A stretch of 64,000 nucleotides of DNA from CAYLWN01 sp964387625 (GTDB taxonomy: Bacteria > Patescibacteriota > Microgenomatia > UBA10105), in contig CAYLWN010000001.1 of assembly GCA_964387625.1 (NCBI GenBank), positions 1-64,000 on the forward strand. The letters run 5' to 3'. A program made the translations under genes and the position numbers. The notes below the pieces were generated by a model. It did not search any database. It saw only the letters and a program-made list of their open reading frames with translations, and was not told the DNA's origin. This document shows, in pieces, positions 27,639 through 36,477 of the stretch (its first letter is position 1; each line of letters starts with the position of its first letter).

Positions 27639-28559
27639 ATGAAAATATTAGTTACAGGTGGAGCCGGATTCATAGGTTCACATATAGTAGATAGCTATGT
27701 AAAGTTAGGACATCAAGTAATTGTTATTGATAATCTTATTACTGGTCGATTAAAAAATTTAAATCCTAAAGCAAAATTTTATCAAATAGATATTACTAAT
27801 AGGCAAGAAGTCGCCAGATTGTTTGATACGGAGAAACCTGAAATTTTAAATCATCATGCGGCGCAAATGGATGTGCGAAAATCGGTTGAAGATCCAATTT
27901 TTGATGCACAAACTAACATTTTAGGATTTTTAAATCTTATGGAAGAAGGGCGAAAAAATGGATTGAAGAAAGTAATTTTTGCTTCAACAGGAGGAGCAAT
28001 TTATGGAGATGCCAATATAATTCCTACACCGGAAATATATTTAACCAACCCGGTTTCTCCTTATGGAATTTCCAAACTCACAACTGAACATTATCTTTAT
28101 TATTACAACTGGTTATATAAAATAAATTTTTGTGTTTTAAGATATAGTAATGTTTATGGTCCTAGACAAAATCCTCATGGAGAAGCTGGTGTCATTGCCA
28201 TTTTTATTAAAAAAATGTTAAACAACGAACAACCGATAATTAACGGTGATGGGACACAAATTCGTGATTTCGTATATGTTTTGGATGTGGTAACAGCTAA
28301 TGTTTCTGCATTAAATATAAGTCAACCAATTATTGTTAATATTGGTACGGGTATTGGAACCAACCTAAATGTTTTGTTCGATGAATTAAACCAAGCAGCA
28401 CATTTAAGATTTAATAAAATATATGGTCCGGGTAAATTAGGTGAACAAAAAACCAGTACATTAGATGCAACTAATGCTTCAAAAATTTTAAATTGGAAAC
28501 CTCGATATGATCTAAAACAAGGCCTACTTGAAACTGTAAATTTTTTTAAAAATGGTTAA
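27639..28559 (+). CDS. NAD-dependent sugar epimerase, GalE-like extended SDR
   Basis: 306 residues. The NAD-binding GGAGFIG lies at 7-13, Asp at the end of the second strand (VIDNL) suits NAD, the catalytic Tyr142-x3-Lys146 sits in SPYGISK and a Ser/Thr lies in FASTGGAIYG. RYSNVYGPRQ is typical of UDP-glucose 4-epimerase relatives. Its job is probably to make UDP-galactose, UDP-GalNAc or a similar donor in the cytoplasm. It overlaps the FAD enzyme by 8 bases. The exact substrate is not certain. Confidence 0.85.
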   Translation: MKILVTGGAGFIGSHIVDSYVKLGHQVIVIDNLITGRLKNLNPKAKFYQIDITNRQEVARLFDTEKPEILNHHAAQMDVRKSVEDPIFDAQTNILGFLNLMEEGRKNGLKKVIFASTGGAIYGDANIIPTPEIYLTNPVSPYGISKLTTEHYLYYYNWLYKINFCVLRYSNVYGPRQNPHGEAGVIAIFIKKMLNNEQPIINGDGTQIRDFVYVLDVVTANVSALNISQPIIVNIGTGIGTNLNVLFDELNQAAHLRFNKIYGPGKLGEQKTSTLDATNASKILNWKPRYDLKQGLLETVNFFKNG

Positions 28560-30033
28560 TAATCAATCTCCATTAGTTGTAATCTTAGGTGCCGGATTAG
28601 CCGGTTTAGCTTGCGGTTATGAGTTAACCAAATCAGGACGTAGAGTAATAATTATTGAAAAAGAAACAGAAGTAGGGGGTCTCGCAAAAACTATAAAAGT
28701 TAATGAATTTAGTTTTGATACCGGTCCGCACCGTTGGTATACCAAAAATGATATGGTGAACAACTGGATGTTGAAACTAATGAATAAAGAAATTATCCAG
28801 GTACCCCGTTTAACCCGCATATATTTTGACAAGAAATTTTTTAATTATCCTGTACAGATAAAAAGTACATTAATTGGAATGGGTCTTCTAAAAACTACTG
28901 TTGCTGTTATTGATTATTTATATGTAAGAATAAAATCAATTTTTATAAAAACAGTTCCAATTTCTTTGGAGGATGGATATATATCAAAATTCGGAAATAC
29001 TTTATATAAAATGTTTTTTAAGAGATATAGTGAAAAATTATGGGGGGTGTCGTGTAAAAAAATTTCAGCGGATTGGATCGGGCAGCGAAGTCGAGGATTT
29101 AATGTTTCAACTGTAATAAAAAATGCCATAATTCCTAAAGAAAAAATAGTCTCTTTTGTGGATGAATTTTCTTACCCCAAATTAGGAATTGGGCGTATTG
29201 CGGAAAAGCTTGCTAAAGAAATTACTTTTGGCGGCGGAGAAATATTATTAAACTCATCAGTTAAATCAATTATTCATGATCAAAATAAAATTTCCAGTAT
29301 TTTAGTAAAAAATAACCAAATGTCCAAAACAATTATCGCTGATGAAATTGTTAGCACGATTCCAATGTCAGAATTGATTCAGTGTTTGAATCCGCCAGCT
29401 GAAAAACAGATTTTAAAAATAAATAAAGCACTTACTTACCGGGATGAACTGCAAGTGGTTTTATTTATTAACAAAACTCATATAACACCTGATACCTGGG
29501 TTTATGTGCATCCTTTTGAAATTCCTTTTGTAAGATTTATGGAAATGGATAACTGGAGTTTGGATTTGTCTCCTCAAGGAAAAACAGCTATAGTTTTTGA
29601 GGTTGTATGCAATCAAGGAGATAAAACCTGGAAAAAAACAGATGCGGAATTAATTAAATGGATTTCAGAAAAATTTATCAATGAATTTAAACTGATAACA
29701 CAAAAGAACATCATTGGTTCATATGTACATAGAATAACCGGAGAATATCCGGTATATCACATAGGTTATCAAAAGGACATAGAATTTTTGAAAAACTATC
29801 TTAAACAATTCAAAAATCTTCAGATTGCGGGCAGAAACGGAACATTTAGATACAACAATATGGATCATTCAATTGAAATGGGTTTATACGCAGCCTGGAA
29901 TATTATTGAAAATGAGAGAAAATTTGATATTGAAAATGTAAATATTGAAAGAGAATATTTGGAAGAAAAAAGAGTAAATACAAAAGATATGGAACTTGCG
30001 GAGGATGAACATGTGGAATCAGTCAAAAATTAA
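28552..30033 (+). CDS. FAD-dependent oxidoreductase, UGM/protoporphyrinogen-oxidase-like
   Basis: 493 residues. The dinucleotide-binding GAGLAG lies at 13-18, with an E-rich second-strand end (IIEKETEVGG) followed by FDTGPHRWY. KLWGVSCKKIS and the C-terminal FAD segment QIAGRNGTFRYNNMDHSIEMG are typical of the amine-oxidase/UDP-galactopyranose-mutase superfamily members found in glycan loci. Because it follows a GalE-like epimerase it might act on a sugar nucleotide or lipid-linked sugar, but it is not a plain Glf, which is shorter. The last 60 residues are charged. It overlaps the following GT2. Confidence 0.75.
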   Translation: MVNNQSPLVVILGAGLAGLACGYELTKSGRRVIIIEKETEVGGLAKTIKVNEFSFDTGPHRWYTKNDMVNNWMLKLMNKEIIQVPRLTRIYFDKKFFNYPVQIKSTLIGMGLLKTTVAVIDYLYVRIKSIFIKTVPISLEDGYISKFGNTLYKMFFKRYSEKLWGVSCKKISADWIGQRSRGFNVSTVIKNAIIPKEKIVSFVDEFSYPKLGIGRIAEKLAKEITFGGGEILLNSSVKSIIHDQNKISSILVKNNQMSKTIIADEIVSTIPMSELIQCLNPPAEKQILKINKALTYRDELQVVLFINKTHITPDTWVYVHPFEIPFVRFMEMDNWSLDLSPQGKTAIVFEVVCNQGDKTWKKTDAELIKWISEKFINEFKLITQKNIIGSYVHRITGEYPVYHIGYQKDIEFLKNYLKQFKNLQIAGRNGTFRYNNMDHSIEMGLYAAWNIIENERKFDIENVNIEREYLEEKRVNTKDMELAEDEHVESVKN

Positions 30034-30796
30034 ATCTAAAAAAACAATAAGTCCTAAAATAATTGTAGTTATGCCTGCGTATAATGCGGAAAAAACTCTT
30101 GAGAAAACAGTCCGCGATTTTCCTAAAAATTTAGTTTATAAAACAATATTAGTTGATGATGGTTCAACAGATAAAACAGTTGAAATTGCTAAAAAATTAG
30201 GTCTGACTGTTTTTAGTCATACAAATAATTTGGGGTATGGAGGAAATCAGAAAACCTGTTATTGGGAAGCTTTAAAGGAAAAACCTGATGTGGTAATTAT
30301 GGTACACCCGGATTATCAATATGATTCAAGTTTAATTGGTGAATTAACGCGGCCAATATTGGAAAATCGTTATGATATGACTTATGGTAACCGCATTAGG
30401 ACGCGTCATGAGGTTTTAAACGGGGGTATGCCATTAACCAAATATCTTTTAAACAGGTATTTTTGTATTTTGGAAAATATGATTTTAGGTGCTAATTTTT
30501 CCGAATATTTCAGCGGTTTACGGGCATATAGCGGAAAATTATTAAATGAGATTCCTTTTCAGCGGTTTTCCAATGATTTTGTATTTGATCAACAATTTAT
30601 GATTTCAACTTATGCCAATGAATATCGGATTGGAGAAATTGATATACCGGTCAGGTATTTATCAGAAAGTTCTTCAATCCAATTTATTAAAGGCAGTAAA
30701 TTTCTTTTACAAACAATTTCTGTATTGTTTAAATATTTACTCTATAAATATAAGATTATCAAAGACCCAATTTTTACAATTTATCATGCAAAATAA
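30011..30796 (+). CDS. Family 2 glycosyltransferase, polyprenyl-phosphate-sugar-synthase-like
   Basis: About 261 residues. Motifs are MPAYNAEKTL, VDDGSTD (48-54), the NLGYGGNQKT loop and HPDYQYD (99-105) in place of the usual DADGQ. The start ATG 30011 is chosen because GGAGG lies at 30000-30004, 6 nt before it; the TTG at 29996 and ATG at 30005 are less well placed. Enzymes of this type can charge polyprenyl phosphate with a hexose. It is directly followed, with overlap, by a PTPS_related membrane protein, which would be a natural user of such a donor. Confidence 0.75.
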   Translation: MWNQSKIKSKKTISPKIIVVMPAYNAEKTLEKTVRDFPKNLVYKTILVDDGSTDKTVEIAKKLGLTVFSHTNNLGYGGNQKTCYWEALKEKPDVVIMVHPDYQYDSSLIGELTRPILENRYDMTYGNRIRTRHEVLNGGMPLTKYLLNRYFCILENMILGANFSEYFSGLRAYSGKLLNEIPFQRFSNDFVFDQQFMISTYANEYRIGEIDIPVRYLSESSSIQFIKGSKFLLQTISVLFKYLLYKYKIIKDPIFTIYHAK

Positions 30797-32435
30797 AACT
30801 AAAAATATATTAGCCATTTTATTTTTAACAATTGTCTCTTTGTTTGCAATGAGGGCGCTAATTCATTTCGGTTTTTATACCAGTCATGATGGGTGGCATA
30901 TTGTAACAAGGCTTTATTATTTTGATGCGATTGTAAGAGACGGTCAAATTCCGGTAAGGTTTAGTGCTAACTTACTTAACGGTTTTGGTTACCCGTTATT
31001 TATTTTTTCCTACCATTTACCCTGGATCATTGCAGAACCGTTAATGTTGGCAGGCTTAAATGTTTTTGACGCAATTAAGGCGGTTTTTATATTGACATAT
31101 ATAATGTCAGGAATCTTTATGTATTTTTGGCTTAGTCAAGTATTCGGAAAAAAAGCCGGTTTGCTTGGCGCTTTTGTGTTCTTATTTACTCCTTACAGAT
31201 TTGTCAATATTTTTGTCAGGGCTAATATTGGGGAAGCTGTGAGTTTTATGACATACCCTTTGATTTTTTGGTCAATTTACAATCTAAGCCTAAAAAAATC
31301 TTTTAAATGGGTTTGCATAGGAGCTTTTGGATTGGTCGGAGCTATGCTTTCACACATTATGGTAATCTTTTTATTCTTTTTGCCTTTGATACTTTATGCT
31401 GTGCATTTATTTTTTAAAACTAAAAATAAAATAATATTTATTATCCAAATAAGCATAATGGTGTTTTTGTCTATTGGTGTTTCCGCTTATTATTTATTTC
31501 CGGCAATTTATTATAAACCCATAACTGTTTTTGCAGATACATATAAACAACTATATGCGAATCATTTTACACCGATTTCAAAACTATTATATTCACCTTG
31601 GGGGTATGGGGCATTAGGTACGCCAGGAGAAATGTCCAGACAAATTGGTATTGCTATTTGGCTGATTAATATTATTTCAATACCATTAATAATTTTTCAG
31701 TTTCTTAAAAAAATAGACCGTAAAACAATTTTCGTTCCGTTAATTTGTCTAATAACGTTTAGTATATCTTTGTTTTTTTTGACTAAAATTTCCATATCAA
31801 TATGGAAAATGGGAGAGAATTTTGCATTAATAGATTTTCCCTGGAGATTTTTAGCTGTAACAACATTTTTTGGAAGTTTACTGACGGGATGGGTGGTTTT
31901 TTCTTTAAGAAAGAGTAAATATCAGATAATTTTTATGGCAATATTTCTTGGGCTTATATTTTATACCAATAGAAATCATGTAAGAGTAAATCAATATACT
32001 GACATTCCTTTATCTCTTTATATAGATTCGGAATTGACGACTAATACTGATGATGAATATTTACCAAAATGGGTTTCCAGAGAATATGCTAAGAAAAAAC
32101 AGCCCTTAATTACCAATCAAGATATTACCATGACAAATCTGACAAGAAATTCCAAGGAAATAATTTTTGACATAAATTCGCAAAAACAAACGGAATTGCA
32201 GATTAGTCAAATGTGGTTTCCCGGATGGCAAGCTTTGGTTAATGGAGAAAAGATAGATATAGGCAAATCAAGTTTTGGAGGTATGACAATAAATGTTCCG
32301 CAAGGAAAGTCTCATATCAATCTAGAATATGGTTCATCAGAAATTATGAATATAGGAAATATATTAACTATAATTAGTTTGATGGTGACAGCATCAGGAT
32401 TAATTTTCAAGAAATTCATATGGAAGAAAAAGTAA
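30786..32435 (+). CDS. PTPS_related GT-C-like membrane protein
   Basis: 549 residues from ATG 30786. The external loop motif SHDGWHIVTRL (His34/Asp35), GFGYPLFIFSYHLPW and LFTPYRFVN match the minus-strand homologue at 19356-21041. The C-terminal part has MWFPGWQALVNG and a last helix with a KKK tail. The open frame extends farther upstream, but that part overlaps the GT2 in another frame and lacks family similarity, so the ATG inside the GT2 end is used. It overlaps both neighbours and belongs to the same operon. Confidence 0.78.
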   Translation: MQNKTKNILAILFLTIVSLFAMRALIHFGFYTSHDGWHIVTRLYYFDAIVRDGQIPVRFSANLLNGFGYPLFIFSYHLPWIIAEPLMLAGLNVFDAIKAVFILTYIMSGIFMYFWLSQVFGKKAGLLGAFVFLFTPYRFVNIFVRANIGEAVSFMTYPLIFWSIYNLSLKKSFKWVCIGAFGLVGAMLSHIMVIFLFFLPLILYAVHLFFKTKNKIIFIIQISIMVFLSIGVSAYYLFPAIYYKPITVFADTYKQLYANHFTPISKLLYSPWGYGALGTPGEMSRQIGIAIWLINIISIPLIIFQFLKKIDRKTIFVPLICLITFSISLFFLTKISISIWKMGENFALIDFPWRFLAVTTFFGSLLTGWVVFSLRKSKYQIIFMAIFLGLIFYTNRNHVRVNQYTDIPLSLYIDSELTTNTDDEYLPKWVSREYAKKKQPLITNQDITMTNLTRNSKEIIFDINSQKQTELQISQMWFPGWQALVNGEKIDIGKSSFGGMTINVPQGKSHINLEYGSSEIMNIGNILTIISLMVTASGLIFKKFIWKKK

Positions 32436-33190
32436 ATTTATCTATAGTTTTAGCAACGCACAATGAAGAGAAAAACATTGGTGAGTGTTTACGGTTGGTA
32501 AAAAATTGGTGTAAGGAAATCATAGTAGTTGATGGTGGTTCAGGTGATAAAACCGTAACTATTGCCAAAAATTTAGGTGCAAAAGTTTTAATTGTTCCAA
32601 ATTTAGCTAATTTTCATATCAATAAACAAAAAGCTATTGATTTAGCCACCAGTGATTGGATTTTGCAGTTGGATGCAGATGAAAGAGTTGAAGAAAAACT
32701 AAAATTAGAAATTATCCAGGTTATTAAAAATGGAACTTTTGATGGTTACTGGATACCCAGGAAAAATCACTTTTTAGGCAGATTTTTAATGAAAGGCGGT
32801 GTTTATCCTGATTATACAATGCGTCTTTACAGACGGGGAAAAGGTAAATTACCGCAAAAAGACGTTCATGAACAAGCTTATGTTGAAGGTGAGGTTGGAT
32901 ATTTAAAAACACCTCTAATTCATATGTCTGATGTGAATTTTCAAAGATATTTATTACGGTGGAACAGATATACTGATCTAATCGCAGGGGATTTATTAAC
33001 ACGGCAATTTAATCTAGTCATTACAGGCATAAATTATCTGATAATTAAACCGATTTTTTGGTTTTTAAATATATATGTCAGACACAAAGGATTTATGGAC
33101 TCGTGGCAAGGATTTGTATTTGCTTTTTTTTCAGGCCTACGTTTTCCGATGGCATTTATCAAATATTTAAACAAAAAAATATGCGCATAG
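32420..33190 (+). CDS. Family 2 glycosyltransferase, WaaE-like
   Basis: 256 residues. GT2 motifs are LATHNEEKNIGEC (11-23), VVDGGSGDKT (37-46) and LDADERVEE (84-92). The C-terminal part has RWNRYTD and hydrophobic FW/YL-rich segments like the other WaaE-like enzymes at 1164 and 3638, so all three belong to one group. It overlaps the PTPS_related gene by 16 bases and the following GT4 by 10. The sugar is not known. Confidence 0.84.
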   Translation: MEEKVNLSIVLATHNEEKNIGECLRLVKNWCKEIIVVDGGSGDKTVTIAKNLGAKVLIVPNLANFHINKQKAIDLATSDWILQLDADERVEEKLKLEIIQVIKNGTFDGYWIPRKNHFLGRFLMKGGVYPDYTMRLYRRGKGKLPQKDVHEQAYVEGEVGYLKTPLIHMSDVNFQRYLLRWNRYTDLIAGDLLTRQFNLVITGINYLIIKPIFWFLNIYVRHKGFMDSWQGFVFAFFSGLRFPMAFIKYLNKKICA

Positions 33191-34224
33191 CCATAATTGA
33201 ACTATTCATCAAAGGTCATAATTTACGGGGAACCGGTATATATGCAAATAATTTAAAAAAAGCTTTGGGAAAAATGTATCCGGGTGAAATTATTGAAGCC
33301 AATGCATCAAAATTACCGACAAACTGCGATATATATCATTTTCCGTATTTCGATCCGTTTTTTTTAACACTGCCTTTTATAATACATAAACCCATAGTTA
33401 TTACAATTCACGATTTGATACCCTTAAGATTTCCTGAATATTTTCCCCGTGGCTTTAAAGGAGAATTTAAATGGCAAATCCAAAAGATGCTCGCACGGGG
33501 CGCGGAAGCGATTATTACAGACTCATATGCTTCAAAAGCAGATATCGGTAAATATATGGGTATTAAAGAAAGTAAAATTCATCCAATATATTTAGCAGCG
33601 GATAATATCTTTTTTCATAAACTTTTGGAAACCGATAAACTAAAAGTAAGAAGCAAATACAGCCTACCTGAGCAATTTGCATTATATGTAGGAGATGTTA
33701 ATTGGAATAAAAATCTTGTCAATGTAATAAAAGCCGTAAAAAGTATTAATTTTCCTTTAGTTATTGTATCCAAAGTTATAAATAATAAGCAGAGCGATAT
33801 AGAAAATTTATGGTTGCAAGAATTAGTTCAAATAAGAAAGGAAATTCAGGATTCAAAGTTGTTTTTTGTCTTAAACAATGTTTCACAAGTTGAATTGGCC
33901 AATTTATATCAAATGTCCAAAATGTTGTTATATCCTTCCAGGTATGAAGGATTTGGATTACCTGTTATGGAGGCTTTTGCATCCGGTTGTCCGGTGATTA
34001 CAACTGATAAAGGAAGTCTTAAGGAAATTACAGGAGATGCAGTAATTGTTGTAAATCCGGAGTCTCCAAATGAAATTGCTCATGCAATACAAAATATTTT
34101 AAATAATCAAGAATTATGCTTGGCATTAATTACCAAAGGTAATAGTCAGGCTAAACAATTTTCATGGGAAAAAACTGCCGAAAAAACTTATTCAGTATAT
34201 ACCCAAGTATTAGCTAAACATTGA
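33181..34224 (+). CDS. GT4 family glycosyltransferase
   Basis: 347 residues from ATG 33181, inside the end of the preceding gene; the longer upstream frame is rejected because MRIAIIEL is the normal first beta strand of a GT-B enzyme. RGTGIYANNL binds acceptor/phosphate, TIHDLIPLRFP is typical of mannosyltransferase-like members, and the donor site has E256 to E264 in EGFGLPVME. It is a retaining enzyme at the cytoplasmic face. The likely product is a mannosyl or glucosyl linkage, but this is not proven by sequence. Confidence 0.85.
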   Translation: MRIAIIELFIKGHNLRGTGIYANNLKKALGKMYPGEIIEANASKLPTNCDIYHFPYFDPFFLTLPFIIHKPIVITIHDLIPLRFPEYFPRGFKGEFKWQIQKMLARGAEAIITDSYASKADIGKYMGIKESKIHPIYLAADNIFFHKLLETDKLKVRSKYSLPEQFALYVGDVNWNKNLVNVIKAVKSINFPLVIVSKVINNKQSDIENLWLQELVQIRKEIQDSKLFFVLNNVSQVELANLYQMSKMLLYPSRYEGFGLPVMEAFASGCPVITTDKGSLKEITGDAVIVVNPESPNEIAHAIQNILNNQELCLALITKGNSQAKQFSWEKTAEKTYSVYTQVLAKH

Positions 34225-34231
34225 TAAATAA

Positions 34232-35401
34232 ATGAGTTCAATAATTATTTTTTTATTATGGCGGGCCGGCTTATTTTTAAATTCATTTATTGCTCAAAAA
34301 TTTCCGTTCACTCCCAGTTTTCCTTATAGTGATATTTATTTTTTTCCATCAGGTTTGCCACGCTGGCTCTGGTCTTGGGCCAATTTTGACGGGGTTCATT
34401 ATTTGACAATTGCCAAATCTGGATATATGGCTCAGTTTACACAGGCATTTTTTCCATTATTTCCATTAGTGATTAACTTTATAAGTAAGCTATTTAATGA
34501 TCCATGGATGATTATTTCAGGATTGGTGGTTACCAATGTGCTATTTTTAACAGCCATTATTATGTTTAAAAAATTATTGGCTTTGGATTATGAATCCAGG
34601 GTTGTTAAATGGGTAATTTTATTTCTGTTATTCTTTCCAGCCTCTTTTTTCTTTGGTAGTTTATACACAGAATCATTATTTTTTCTGCTTGTGTTATTGT
34701 CTTTTTATTTTGCAAGGCGTAAACAATGGTGGTTATCAGGTTTTTGCGGATCGCTTGCCTCCTTCACTAGAATTACCGGAATATTTTTGTTACCGGCAAT
34801 ATTATGGGAGCGGTATGTAGCAAATGTAAAGTTTAAAAATCCCTACCTGCGTAGGCAGGAAAATTTAAAATTAAATTTCAAATCAATAATAAATTTAGTT
34901 AAGTCTCCGGTTGTTTATTTAATTCCTTCAGGCTTGATTGCGTATATGGTTTACTTACAATGGAAATTTGGAGACTGGTTATATTTTTGGCATGCTCAAT
35001 CAGTTTTTGGGGCTCAAAGAAGTGGTGGAACAATTATTTTGCCGCCACAAGTATTATGGAGATATTTTAAAATATTAAGCAATTTTAATGCCATTAATTA
35101 TCAGTATGGAATAGCATTTTTAGAAGTAAGTGTTTTTATTTTGACAATATTGATATTGATGTATTGCCATATGAAAAAAGTGCGTACTTCTTATTTAATT
35201 TTCAGTTGGTTTCTAATACTAATACCGTCATTAACAGGAACACTATCCAGTATCCCCAGATATGCATTATTGGTGTTTCCAGGTTACATTTGTTTAGGTT
35301 TAATACAAAATAGTTATGTTAAAATTTTACTATTATTAATATTTTTAGGATTATTGATATTGTTGTCCAATCTCTATCTTCGCGGCTTATGGGTAGCCTG
35401 A
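34232..35401 (+). CDS. PIG-V/Gpi18-like GT-C mannosyltransferase
   Basis: 389 residues with about nine helices. The first external loop contains NFDGVHYLTIAKSGY (Asp53, His56), then AFFPLFPLVI and LYTESLFFL, which are marks of the PIG-V family of polyprenyl-phosphate-mannose-dependent transferases. An 18-base GC-rich imperfect palindrome (34842-34859) is embedded in frame and encodes PYLRRQ between two helices. The gene lies 7 bases after a GT4 gene and is followed by a new promoter, so it probably ends an operon. Confidence 0.75.
   Translation: MSSIIIFLLWRAGLFLNSFIAQKFPFTPSFPYSDIYFFPSGLPRWLWSWANFDGVHYLTIAKSGYMAQFTQAFFPLFPLVINFISKLFNDPWMIISGLVVTNVLFLTAIIMFKKLLALDYESRVVKWVILFLLFFPASFFFGSLYTESLFFLLVLLSFYFARRKQWWLSGFCGSLASFTRITGIFLLPAILWERYVANVKFKNPYLRRQENLKLNFKSIINLVKSPVVYLIPSGLIAYMVYLQWKFGDWLYFWHAQSVFGAQRSGGTIILPPQVLWRYFKILSNFNAINYQYGIAFLEVSVFILTILILMYCHMKKVRTSYLIFSWFLILIPSLTGTLSSIPRYALLVFPGYICLGLIQNSYVKILLLLIFLGLLILLSNLYLRGLWVA
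34842..34859. repeat. GC-rich imperfect palindrome inside a coding region
   Basis: CCTACCTGCGTAGGCAGG nearly equals its own reverse complement, with paired mismatches. It is in frame and stands out as GC-rich in AT-rich surroundings. No second copy was seen in this window. It looks like a small mobile palindromic element, but a local coding sequence is possible. Confidence 0.4.
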
Positions 35402-35408
35402 TTTAAGA

Positions 35409-35417
35409 TGGTATAAT
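35409..35417 (+). promoter_or_regulatory. Extended -10 promoter before GT2/DUF2304
   Basis: TGGTATAAT, a full consensus extended -10, ends 21 nt before ATG 35439, leaving a leader of about 14 nt. It heads the operon GT2-DUF2304-GT4 and onward. Confidence 0.6.
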
Positions 35418-35438
35418 ACTTAAAAAGTATGTGTTTTT

Positions 35439-36125
35439 ATGAAAAAACCATTGGTAATTATTCCCGCTTTTAATGAGGCGACAAAGCTAGGAGAAGTTAT
35501 TAAATCAATCCAAGATATTTTTCAAAAAGAAAATATCGATATCTGCGTGATTGACGATGGATCAGTTGATAATACTTATAAGATAGCAAAAAAAATACAT
35601 GTTAAAGTGTTAAAGCATTTGTTAAATCGGGGTTTGGGAGCGGCTCTTGCAACTGGTTTTGAGTATGCAAAAAAACATAAATATGAAATAGTGGTGACAT
35701 TTGATGCAGATGGTCAGCATAAAGCCTCTGATATTAAGAGGATAATTGTGCCTATTATTGAAGGAAAAGGAGATGTGGTTATCGGAAGTAGAGTTTTGGA
35801 GTATAGACAGATGCCTATTTTAAGAAGATTGATAAATTTATTGTCAAATTTAGCAACTTATATCTTGTTTGGAATATGGACCACAGATTCACAATCGGGC
35901 TTAAGAGCATTTAGCTCAAAAGCTTTAAAACTGATAAAATTAAAGTCTGAAAGAATGGAAGTTTCATCAGAAATTTTTAAAGAAATTGGCAGGAATAAAT
36001 TGCGATTGAAAGAAATACCAATAAAACCAATTTATACCCAATATTCGTTAAATAAAGGACAGCGGATATCAAATGCTACAAATGTAATTTGGAAGCTGTT
36101 CATAAATAAATTTTCTAATATATGA
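35439..36125 (+). CDS. Family 2 glycosyltransferase, DPM1-like
   Basis: 228 residues. Motifs are IIPAFNEATKLGE (7-19), VIDDGSVDNT (37-46), NRGLGAALATGF and DADGQH (89-94), then TDSQSGLRAFS. This matches dolichol-phosphate-mannose-synthase-like enzymes that make polyprenyl-phosphate hexose in the cytoplasm. The product would feed the GT-C transferases. The stop overlaps the DUF2304 start as ATGA; this pairing of a short soluble DPM1-like enzyme with a DUF2304 membrane protein is common and suggests a two-part enzyme. Confidence 0.87.
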   Translation: MKKPLVIIPAFNEATKLGEVIKSIQDIFQKENIDICVIDDGSVDNTYKIAKKIHVKVLKHLLNRGLGAALATGFEYAKKHKYEIVVTFDADGQHKASDIKRIIVPIIEGKGDVVIGSRVLEYRQMPILRRLINLLSNLATYILFGIWTTDSQSGLRAFSSKALKLIKLKSERMEVSSEIFKEIGRNKLRLKEIPIKPIYTQYSLNKGQRISNATNVIWKLFINKFSNI

Positions 36126-36472
36126 GTATACAAATAATTCTCAGTTTATTTTTAGTTTTTGCTATTAGCAGGGTAGTGTTACAAGTAAAATCGGCAAAAA
36201 TCACCTGGGGTTCATTTTTATTCTGGTGCGGATTATTCATTTTTGCATTGTTCGGAGTTTTGGATCCTAGAATAACCACATATGTAGCTAATATTTTGGG
36301 TATTGGTAGAGGAGCGGACGTGGTAATTTATATTTCAATAGTATTAATTTTTTATATGCTTTTTAGGTTATCTATTGCAATAGAAGATACCCGCAGGGAG
36401 ATATCAAATTTGGTCAGAAAAATTGCTCTTCAAGATGATAAAAATTCGGATACAGATAAAACAAGTAAATAA
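36122..36472 (+). CDS. DUF2304 small membrane protein
   Basis: 116 residues with three hydrophobic segments (about 3-20, 28-48, 68-90) and a charged, probably coiled C-terminal helix rich in Glu, Arg and Lys. ITWGSFLFWCGLFIFALFG and VLDPRIT fit DUF2304 proteins found next to DPM1-like transferases. It probably anchors or helps the GT2 enzyme at the membrane; this is inferred from the overlap (ATGA) and from the conserved neighbourhood. It lies 5 bases before a GT4. Confidence 0.82.
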   Translation: MSIQIILSLFLVFAISRVVLQVKSAKITWGSFLFWCGLFIFALFGVLDPRITTYVANILGIGRGADVVIYISIVLIFYMLFRLSIAIEDTRREISNLVRKIALQDDKNSDTDKTSK

Positions 36473-36477
36473 TTCAA

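Noticed and set aside
30612..30785. Upstream extension of the PTPS_related frame
   Set aside because: It overlaps the GT2 gene in another frame and has no family-like text; the ATG at 30786 gives a normal first helix.
33058..33180. Upstream extension of the GT4 frame at 33181
   Set aside because: It overlaps the preceding GT2 in another frame and would precede a standard GT-B first strand.
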